Source of the DNA: QYQL01 sp041674265
GTDB lineage: Bacteria; Verrucomicrobiota; Verrucomicrobiia; Chthoniobacterales; Terrimicrobiaceae
Direction of reading: 5' to 3'
Assembly: GCA_041674265.1 (NCBI GenBank)
Contig: JBAYWC010000007.1
Span: forward strand, 1-47,456
DNA length: 47,456 nt
The notes under the pieces are model-generated. The model ran no database searches, was not told the DNA's origin, and worked only from the letters and a program-made list of their open reading frames with translations. A program made the translations under genes and the position numbers. Each line of letters begins with the position of its first letter. Positions within the stretch are counted from its first letter, which is position 1. Positions 33,661-39,774 of the stretch are shown piece after piece.

Positions 33661-33696
33661 GCCCACCCGCGGGTGGGCGGATTCGATCCGCCCACC
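33661..33696. terminator. Overlapping alternative hairpins after the nrdD small gene
   Basis: GCCCACCC/GGGTGGGC (33661-33678, 2-base loop) and GGTGGGCGGAT/ATCCGCCCACC (33672-33696, 3-base loop TCG) are both perfect stems and share the middle strand, so only one can form at a time. The spot 12 bp after the stop codon suits a terminator, but there is no T-run; a REP-like or processing element is also possible. Confidence 0.5.
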
Positions 33697-33799
33697 GCCG
33701 GGGACTTTCCCGGAAGACTGGGCACGGTTGTGCGGGGTTGCCCGGACGTTGTTCCTATTGTTGCCAGACACCACGACTTGCAGACAAGAGACCCGACTG

Positions 33800-34504
33800 A
33801 TGGCGAAAAGCACTTCACGCGACGAACGGGCCTCACTCGAAAACGCTGCCCTGTTCCGCGATTTATCCGACAGGCAAAAGGCGGCTCTCGCGGAAATCGC
33901 GGTCGCCCGCAGGTTCCCGCGCGGAGAGATCATCCTCCGCCAAGGTTCGCCATCCGCAGGGTTTTATGTCATCCGCTCCGGCGCGGTGAATGTCCACCGC
34001 CTGAGCCCGGATGGCACGGAACGGGTGATTCGCCTCTTTCGTGCGGGAGAGAGTTTTGCAGAAGCGTCCCTCCTGCCCGGTGGAGTGTATCCGGCCAGCG
34101 CTCGAGCCGTGGTCGATTGCCGCTTGCTTCTGATCCCCAAAGCCCTGTTCCTTGCGCTGTTGAAACGCGATGCCGATTTCGGCTTGAGGATGATTGTTGC
34201 CCTGAGCATGCGCTGCCACGCCCTGATCGCGTCCATCGAAAGCCTCCGGGGCGAGAGCATGCAAGCGCGGATTCTCCGTTGGCTGCTCTCGCGCTGCCCC
34301 GCAGCGGGCAGCCCGGTTTCCTACACGATCCACCTCGCCACCACCAAGGCCGTGCTCGCCGCCGAACTCGGCATGCGGCAGGAAACCCTCTCCCGCCACC
34401 TGGCCAACCTGCGGGAATCGGGGGACCTGGCTGTCCGCGGCCGCGAAATCGTGGTCCTCAACCGCTCCCGGCTCCAGGCGCTTTTGAGCGAAACGGGGTC
34501 GTGA
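33800..34504 (+). CDS. Crp/Fnr family regulator, Dnr-like
   Basis: This 234-residue regulator has a cyclic-nucleotide-binding-like N-terminal domain (FRDLSDRQKAALAEIA, GEIILRQGSPSAGFYVIRSG, VNVHRLSPDGTERVIRLF, GESFAEASLLPGG) and a C-terminal winged helix (TTKAVLAAELGMRQETLSRHL, then LANLRESGDLAVRGREIVVLN). It lacks the N-terminal cysteine cluster of oxygen-sensing FNR, so it is more like Dnr/NNR-type NO responders, where heme is thought to sense NO. The start ATG 33800 follows an AAGAGA sequence. Its DNA-reading helix E-T-L-S-R fits FNR-like sites such as that before nrdD. It stands directly after the nrdD genes. Confidence 0.88.
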   Translation: MAKSTSRDERASLENAALFRDLSDRQKAALAEIAVARRFPRGEIILRQGSPSAGFYVIRSGAVNVHRLSPDGTERVIRLFRAGESFAEASLLPGGVYPASARAVVDCRLLLIPKALFLALLKRDADFGLRMIVALSMRCHALIASIESLRGESMQARILRWLLSRCPAAGSPVSYTIHLATTKAVLAAELGMRQETLSRHLANLRESGDLAVRGREIVVLNRSRLQALLSETGS

Positions 34505-34539
34505 TCAGGCGGAAAAAACAATTTTCAAGGATTCCAGGC

Positions 34540-34568
34540 TTGACGGAGCCGTATTAAAGTAATAAATA
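34540..34568 (+). promoter_or_regulatory. Sigma-70-like promoter with a long structured leader
   Basis: TTGACG (34540-34545), a 17-bp spacer and TAAATA (34563-34568) form a plausible promoter, giving a start near 34576. The leader to the DGC gene is about 175 bases and can fold into stems at 34624-34645, 34671-34692 and 34692-34716. A strong ribosome site, GGAGGA, lies at 34736-34741. Confidence 0.45.
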
Positions 34569-34750
34569 TCTTTGTTTCCTTGTTTATGAACTCATCCACC
34601 CGATGCGACCGGCTCTCCAGTGCCGCGTTTCTCTTTGAGAACGCGACCGTGGTTGTCCGCAGCCTGCGGCGGGTGTAGAGACCAACACACCCTGCCGCCT
34701 GTTGCGCGGCGGGCAGTCCTTGTCGTGACGGGTCGGAGGAACCTCCCACC

Positions 34751-35239
34751 ATGACTGACCAACCATTGATTTACTCCTGCTCGGGCTGCTCCAGCGCCGC
34801 CCAGCTTGCCAACCAGCTCGCTATCAAGATGGACCGCGCCGGGCTTGCCGAGATGTCATGCATTGCCGGGCTCGGCGGCGACGTCAAACCTCTTGTGCGC
34901 CTGGCGAAGTCCGGTCGTCCCATCGTCATGCTCGACGGTTGCCCATTCCAATGCGGGCGCCGCACGCTGGCGCGCCACGGGATCGAGCCGGATTTGCACT
35001 GGGACCTGAGCCGGCTCGGGGTGAGCAAGGAGAAGCATGTGGACTTCGATCCGGAGGACGAGCGACGGCTCGAACCGCAACTTGCCGCCGAGATCGTGGA
35101 GAGGAATTTATGTCCAACTGACGAAACTCGGGCTGGCCAAGTTGAGGCAGCTTGCCGACGTTCACCGCACGGAGCTTCAAACGGTCGGCCCCTTGCTGGT
35201 TGGGCTGCTGGAACAAGTGACTGGAACATCAGGCCATGA
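34751..35239 (+). CDS. DGC-domain putative zinc-binding protein with an altered tail
   Basis: The first about 118 residues are a typical DGC-domain protein: IYSCSGCSSAAQLANQLA, EMSCIAGLGGDVKPLVRLA, and the namesake VMLDGCPFQCGRRTLARHG. Conserved cysteines probably bind zinc; function is unknown, but such genes often sit near nitrate or metal-response genes. The family normally ends soon after LAAEIVE. Here the frame runs on for some 40 residues through sequence that makes better sense in another frame (a MarR-like tail), so the end has probably been altered by a deletion joining two genes. The ribosome site GGAGGA is well placed for ATG 34751. Confidence 0.75.
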   Translation: MTDQPLIYSCSGCSSAAQLANQLAIKMDRAGLAEMSCIAGLGGDVKPLVRLAKSGRPIVMLDGCPFQCGRRTLARHGIEPDLHWDLSRLGVSKEKHVDFDPEDERRLEPQLAAEIVERNLCPTDETRAGQVEAACRRSPHGASNGRPLAGWAAGTSDWNIRP

Positions 35240-35243
35240 GTGA
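35106..35243 (+). pseudogene. Possible MarR-type regulator C-terminal remnant
   Basis: In a frame different from the DGC gene the sequence reads YVQLTKLGLAKLRQLADVHR and continues to LLVGLLEQVTG before stopping at 35241-35243. This resembles the wing and last helix of MarR regulators (LT..G...L..L..VHR). The DNA-binding half is absent. The stop overlaps an ATG at 35236 that opens a further 35-residue frame (MSEAYSTVRLLKER, ends 35343) of unknown nature. No start codon for the remnant is visible. Confidence 0.35.
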
Positions 35244-35520
35244 GGCCTACTCCACCGTCCGACTGCTCAAGGAGAGGAACGTGACGACCATGATGCTTCC
35301 TGAGCCGGGGTGCAATCCTCTCGGCACGCTGGAAAGCGATTGAAGAGGAAACTCCCGGGGCGGGCGGGTGGTTCGGCAAGGAAAACTCGACTCCTCCAAA
35401 GGTCAAAGCCACCATGAAGCCGGAATCCAGACGCTTACGGATCCTGCCCCAAGCAACTGTGAAATTTTCCGATCCCGTTTGCTTTGCGAAGCGGGAGGAA
35501 GAAAACCAAGAACATTAAAA

Positions 35521-36717
35521 ATGAAGAGTCGCGACAACCAGAAATCTCCCGCCGGGTTCTCCACCCGGTGTGTTCACTCCGGAACGCACGTTGATGCGGC
35601 CACGGGCGGTGCGTGCAGCCCGGTTTTTCCATCCACCGCATACGCGTTCCCAAACGCCGCCAACCAAAACATCTACCCGCGCTACTTCAACGTCCCGAAC
35701 CAGGAGATCATCAACCGCAAGGCGGCCGCGCTCGAAGGCGGGGAAGCCGCGCTGGTTTTCGGGTCGGGCATGGCGGCCATCTCGACTCTCCTTCTTTCCC
35801 AGCTTGGTCCGGGTGATCACGCCGTGTTTCAAAGGGACCTCTACGGCGGCACCCACCATTTCATCACCGCCGAGTTGGCGAGGCTGGGAGTTCGAATATC
35901 CTGGGCTGCCGGCGTGGGGGGGCTGGCAGCGGCGGTGCGGCCGGGCACGAAGCTGCTCTACGTGGAGTCGCCGTCCAACCCTCTGCTCCGCTGCCTGGAC
36001 CTCGAAGCGGTTGCGGCGATCGGCTGTGACAACCGGCTGCTCACCATCATCGACAACACGTTCGCCACACCGGTCAACCAGAACCCGCTCGCCCTCGGCA
36101 TGGATGTCGCGGTTCACAGCGCGACCAAATACCTCAACGGCCACAGTGACGTGAACGCGGGAGTGATCGTTTCTTCAGCGGCAGTCATCCAGCAAGTGCG
36201 GGATCGCGCGGTCAACTTCGGGGGAATGCTGGATTCCCACGCCTGCCACCAACTCGAGCGAGGCATGAAAACCCTTGCCCTGCGCATGGAGAGGCACAAC
36301 AGGAACGGCATGGCCCTTGCGGAATTCCTGGCAGCGCACCCCGCCGTCGCCCGCGTCCATTATCCCGGTCTGCCTGCTCACCCCGACCATGCGGTGGCCG
36401 CGCGCCAGATGCGGGGGTTCGGAGGGATGCTCTCCTTCGAGTTGCGCGACCCGGGCGCTGTGGAAAATTTGCTCGGGCGTTTTCGCCTGGCGTTGCCTGC
36501 GTTGAGCCTCGGCGGGGTCGAAACCTTGGTCTGCGTCCCCGCACGCACGTCGCACCGGAACCTCTCCCCCGCCGAGCGCGGCACCGCCGGCATCACGGAT
36601 GGGCTGATCCGGGTTTCCACCGGCATCGAAGACAGCGAGGATTTGCTGGAGGATTTCCGTCAGGCGCTTTTACGAACATCTACCTGTGGACCAAGATCCT
36701 CCATCTCTTTTTTGTGA
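35521..36717 (+). CDS. PLP-dependent cystathionine gamma-synthase/methionine gamma-lyase family enzyme
   Basis: This 398-residue cytosolic enzyme uses pyridoxal phosphate in sulfur amino acid metabolism. FSTRCVHSG opens the family, YPRYFNVPNQEIINRKAAALE and ALVFGSGMAAISTLL bind cofactor, LTIIDNTFATPVNQNPLALG carries the Asp, and VHSATKYLNGHSDV holds the Schiff-base lysine. LSLGGVETLVCVPARTSH and GLIRVSTGIEDSEDLLEDF close the C-terminal domain. The family end would fall near FRQAL; the final 18 residues (LRTSTCGP onward) read into the start of a HemJ-like gene, so the stop has been replaced by a deletion join. The catalytic core is complete. ATG 35521 follows a leader with an 8-bp hairpin at 35473-35496. 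Whether it acts as synthase or lyase is not decided. Confidence 0.88.
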   Translation: MKSRDNQKSPAGFSTRCVHSGTHVDAATGGACSPVFPSTAYAFPNAANQNIYPRYFNVPNQEIINRKAAALEGGEAALVFGSGMAAISTLLLSQLGPGDHAVFQRDLYGGTHHFITAELARLGVRISWAAGVGGLAAAVRPGTKLLYVESPSNPLLRCLDLEAVAAIGCDNRLLTIIDNTFATPVNQNPLALGMDVAVHSATKYLNGHSDVNAGVIVSSAAVIQQVRDRAVNFGGMLDSHACHQLERGMKTLALRMERHNRNGMALAEFLAAHPAVARVHYPGLPAHPDHAVAARQMRGFGGMLSFELRDPGAVENLLGRFRLALPALSLGGVETLVCVPARTSHRNLSPAERGTAGITDGLIRVSTGIEDSEDLLEDFRQALLRTSTCGPRSSISFL

Positions 36718-36728
36718 TCACCTGGATG
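36675..36728 (+). pseudogene. 5' fragment of a HemJ-like membrane protein gene
   Basis: In the frame beginning at 36675 the sequence reads NIYLWTKILHLFFVITWM, matching the first helix of HemJ (protoporphyrinogen oxidase, YLW.K..H..FV.TW). It has lost its start codon on one side and its body on the other, being joined upstream to the cystathionine enzyme and downstream to a short-chain dehydrogenase. The match is short but specific. Confidence 0.5.
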
Positions 36729-37079
36729 TCACCGACCAAAAATCCGTCGCCGCCTGGGTCGAAGAGACCTTTTTCGAATAGCGCTGCCTATTCCGCCACC
36801 AAATATGGCATCCAAGGTTTCAGCGAGGCGCTGTTCAAGGATCTGCGCGCCCACAACATCGAAGTCACCTGTGTGAATCCCGGCAGCATCGACACCCTGT
36901 TTTTCAAGGACTCCGGAATTGAGCCGCACCGCAATACGTTGCAACCCGAAGACATTGCGGCGCTGGTCATGCATATTTTGGAAACGCCCGATAATCTTTT
37001 GGTGGATGAAATATCCTTGCGGACGTTGATTCCGAACCCGCCGGGGCCATCCAATCCGACAGACCGGCAGCGAGATTGA
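36716..37079 (+). pseudogene. Short-chain dehydrogenase/reductase remnant with internal deletion
   Basis: A first frame reads HLDVTDQKSVAAWVEETF, the SDR segment that follows the second beta strand. After about 20 codons it ends, and in another frame the sequence continues SAAYSATKYGIQGFSEALF with the catalytic YxxxK, and VTCVNPGSIDTLFF, to a normal C-terminus at 37079. The nucleotide-binding GxxxGxG start and the central NNAG region are missing. The join lies near 36775. The enzyme cannot bind NAD(P) and should be inactive. It overlaps the HemJ-like fragment at an ATCACCTGGATG stretch that suits both genes, a likely microhomology join. Confidence 0.7.
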
Positions 37080-37142
37080 AACATCCCGAAGTCACGGAGA
37101 ATTTGCACGGATGGGCAACCCGATGGATTTTGAATCCGAGCG

Positions 37143-38142
37143 ATGAAAGCAGGCAAACACAATCGCCCGCATATCGTGGTCTTGGGCGCCGGGTTTGGCG
37201 GGCTGACATTCTGCCAGGCATTCTCGCGGCCCGACGCCGAAATCACCCTCGTGGATCGGCAGAACCATCATCTGTTTCAACCACTGCTTTATCAGGTGGC
37301 GACGGCGGGTCTCTCCGCGCCGGAGATCGCCCAGCCGATTCGTTCGATCCTGCGAAACAAACGCAACGTGACGGTGCTGTTGCGGGGCGTCACAGGCTTT
37401 GATTTGGCGCGCCGTGAAGTTCAACTGGAGGAAGATGTCCTGCATTACGATTATCTCGTCGTCGCGCTGGGCGGCGTGACCAGCTACTTCGATCACCCGC
37501 AGTGGGAACCGTTTGCCCGAGGTCTCAAGTCTCTGGACGATGCGCTGAAGATTCGTCGTGAAATCCTGCTGGCGTTCGAGCGCGCGGAAAATGCCGCCGC
37601 CGATGCCGAAAGAAAGTTTTTGATGACCATCGTGGTGGTCGGAGGCGGACCAACTGGCGTGGAACTGGCCGGCGCCTTTGCCGAACTGGCCCGCCATGTG
37701 TTGAACCGGGATTTTCGCCCTCGGCGATCTGGCGCTGGTGACGGACAAGCGTGGTCAGCCGGTGCCCGGGGTTTCGCCCGCCGCGATGCAGATGGGCCGG
37801 CATGTGGCCCGTTTGATTCGGGATGAGTTGAACGGACGGCACCCCGGCGGGAAGGCGCGTCCCGCGTTCGAGTATTGGGACAAGGGGATCATGGCGACCA
37901 TCGGTCGATCCGCGGCGGTGGCGCAAATTGGCGTCGTAAAATTCTCCGGCTGGTTCGCCTGGGCCGCATGGCTGCTGATTCATTTGCTCTTTCTCATCGG
38001 GTTTCGCAACAAAGTGGCGGTCCTGTTGCAATGGACCTATTCTTATTTCACCTACAAACGGGGTTCGCGCATTGTCACCGGCTTGGACGGCCACTTGGTG
38101 CCGCGTGATCGAAAGAGAAAAGGGGCATGTCATCATGATTAA
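37143..38142 (+). pseudogene. Type II NADH dehydrogenase (NDH-2) with internal deletion and frameshift
   Basis: The N-terminal part is a good NDH-2: HIVVLGAGFGGLTFCQAF (FAD site), NHHLFQPLLYQVATAGLS, YDYLVVALGGVTSYF, and the NADH-binding VVVGGGPTGVELAGAFAELA. After LNRDF (near 37712) the frame is lost. In another frame it resumes with FALGDLALVTDKRGQPVPGV and SPAAMQMGRHVARLI, and runs through the membrane-anchoring C-terminus (WAAWLLIHLLFLIGFRNK). The family has about 100 more residues between these parts, including the loop that completes the NADH domain. The join is near 37710-37720 at a TTTTCGCC stretch. As a single gene it would not make a working respiratory dehydrogenase. Confidence 0.8.
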
Positions 38143-38372
38143 AATCAAACGCGTGCACGGCCCGCCCTCAAAGGCGGACGGAAAGCGGCTGCTGGTCGAG
38201 CGCCTGTGGCCGCGCGGGGTGAAGAAGGAGGCCGCCAGGCTCGACGGCTGGCTTCGCGATGCCGCCCCGAGCACCGGGCTGCGGAAGTGGTTCAGCCATG
38301 ATCCCGCCAAATGGGCGGAATTCCAGCGCCGGTACCGCGCCGAACTGGACGATCAGCCGGAAGCCTGGCAGC
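38135..38372 (+). pseudogene. DUF488 family gene, 3' end lost by fusion
   Basis: ATG 38135 opens KIKRVHGPPSKADGKRLLVE, RLWPRGVKKEAARLDGWLRD and WFSHDPAKWAEFQRRYRAEL, a clear DUF488 protein. After PEAWQ the family should continue for about 35 residues (VTLLYSA.D...NNA). Instead the DNA enters a cytochrome P450 in another frame. GCCTGG occurs at 38363-38368 and again at 38371-38376, marking the join. The start overlaps the NDH-2 remnant by 8 bp. Confidence 0.75.
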
Positions 38373-39081
38373 CTGGACCCGCAAGAACCACGCCGCCACC
38401 CTCGCGCAGGATCGCAAGGCGATGTCGGAAATCGCGCTCGAATTCGAGGCGCTCATCGACGGACTGCTCGAAACCCGTTTGCGAGCCGGCACCGATCCGA
38501 AAACGGACCTCACCGCCGCGCTGATGAGCGAGAAGGTGTGGGGGCGACCCTTGAGCAACGAAGAAGTGGCGAGCATCCTGCGGAACTGGACGGTCGGCGA
38601 AATCGGCACCATCTCCGCGGCCGCCGGCATCCTGGCCCACTGCCTTGCGGGGCACCCCGAGTTGCAGGGGCAACTGCGATCCCAACCGGATCTGCCCCCG
38701 TCCGCCATCGAGGAAATCCTCAGGATTCACGGCCCGCTCGTCTTGGCCCGGCGCGTCACAACCCGGCCCGTCGAGATCGGCGGGAGGAAAATCGGGAAAG
38801 GCGAGCGGGTCTCGTTGAACTGGATTTCGGCGAACCGCGACGAAGGCGTGTTCGACGATCCCGACAGCTTCCGCCTCGACCGCGATCCGGATAAGAATCT
38901 TCTTTACGGCGCGGGCATCCACTTTTGTCCGGGCGCGCCGTTGGCGCGGCTGGAGTTGCGGGTGTTCATCGAAGAGCTGCTGGCCCGCACCCGCGGGGTT
39001 GCCGCCGTGCCGGAAAAGCCCGCGACGCTCGCGGTTTACCCGGCCGGTGGATTTGCCACTCTGCCGCTGCGCGTCGCATGA
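38371..39081 (+). pseudogene. Cytochrome P450, C-terminal two thirds
   Basis: The frame carries the oxygen-binding helix region (TVGEIGTISAAAGILAH, altered from the usual AGxxT), the ExxR pair (IEEILRIHGPLVLARRVT), and the heme-thiolate loop NLLYGAGIHFCPGAPLARLEL, and ends at 39081. The first about 130-150 residues, including the N-terminal substrate region, are missing because the DNA joins DUF488 at GCCTGG. An ATG at 38311 keeps the frame open but its first residues are DUF488 DNA read in the wrong frame. The stop overlaps an ATG (39078) starting MSDESAAGELADQL, another frame that soon runs antisense into the Rrf2 gene and shows no known motif. Confidence 0.8.
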
Positions 39082-39260
39082 GTGATGAGTCTGCGGCGGG
39101 TGAATTGGCGGACCAGCTGCAACCTCGCCACCACCGCATCGCCGGGTTGATTGGCCGTTGGGTGGCCGGGAAATTGGCGCCCCGCGCTCCCTCGGCGGAA
39201 GGGTGTCGGCGGGGTTTCATCCAACCCGCCCACCACCAACGGAAAGCTCCCGCTGATCTC

Positions 39261-39722
39261 TCAATCCGGAATGCCCAGATTCTTTTTCAGCCGCCGTGCG
39301 CGCTCGCCGACGAGGTCGCCAACATGGTGGCGGTTGAGGCTGCGGTGGAATTCCTCGCGGGCCCCGTTGAGGATCGCCCGCAGCCGACAGCTCGGGGAAA
39401 TGCGGCAGAGCGACCGGCCCTTCGGGCTTTCGCAGGCTGCCATCTCGTCCTCCGGCTCCAACGCCCGCATCAAATCGCCCAGCTTCCATCGCGCCGCGGA
39501 GGGGGCCATGTCGACCCCCCCGCCCCGGCCTCTTTTCGCGCGGACCAAACCGAGACGAGCCAATTTGCAGCTCACTTTTGTCAGGTGGTTCTCCGAAATC
39601 CCGAACGCCTCCGCGATCTCCCGCACGCGGACGGTTTCCCGGGGGCGGAGCTGGAGGTAGGTGAGCAGCCGGAAGGCGTAGTCGGAGTGCCGGGTGATTT
39701 TCATTTTAAAAGTCGCATTCAT
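39261..39722 (-). CDS. Rrf2 family regulator, NsrR-like
   Basis: This 153-residue regulator has an N-terminal winged helix with ITRHSDYAFRLLTYL, IAEAFGISENHLTKVSCKLA and GLVRAKRGRGGGVDMA. Three cysteines follow in ACESPKGRSLCRISPSC, spaced for an [Fe-S] cluster (C-x8-C-x5-C) close to the NsrR type that senses nitric oxide. It is divergent from the quinol NO reductase across only 52 bp, which strongly suggests that it represses that gene until NO destroys the cluster. ATG 39722 is preferred because it has GGGAAAA upstream; 39704 is an alternative. Confidence 0.87.
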   Translation of the reverse strand: MNATFKMKITRHSDYAFRLLTYLQLRPRETVRVREIAEAFGISENHLTKVSCKLARLGLVRAKRGRGGGVDMAPSAARWKLGDLMRALEPEDEMAACESPKGRSLCRISPSCRLRAILNGAREEFHRSLNRHHVGDLVGERARRLKKNLGIPD

Positions 39723-39774
39723 ATTGCCATTTTCCCGGTTGACTTAAAGTGGAATTTTATATACCATTTTCGCG
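39723..39774. promoter_or_regulatory. Shared 52-bp control region of nsrR-like and qNOR genes
   Basis: The AT-rich interval holds TTGACT (39739-39744) and TATACC (39760-39765), with a short 15-bp spacing, which would place the transcription start almost on the qNOR ATG. An imperfect inverted repeat TGGAATTTTATATACCA (39750-39766) overlaps the -10 and is a candidate regulator site. No ribosome-binding site precedes the qNOR start, so a leaderless message is possible. Confidence 0.35.

Noticed and set aside
35290..35340. Sequence resembling part of a cobalamin or SAM riboswitch (GTGCAATCC ... GGCACG) before the PLP enzyme
   Set aside because: The remaining conserved boxes (for example the B12 box or the SAM-I core) are not present and no consistent fold was found.
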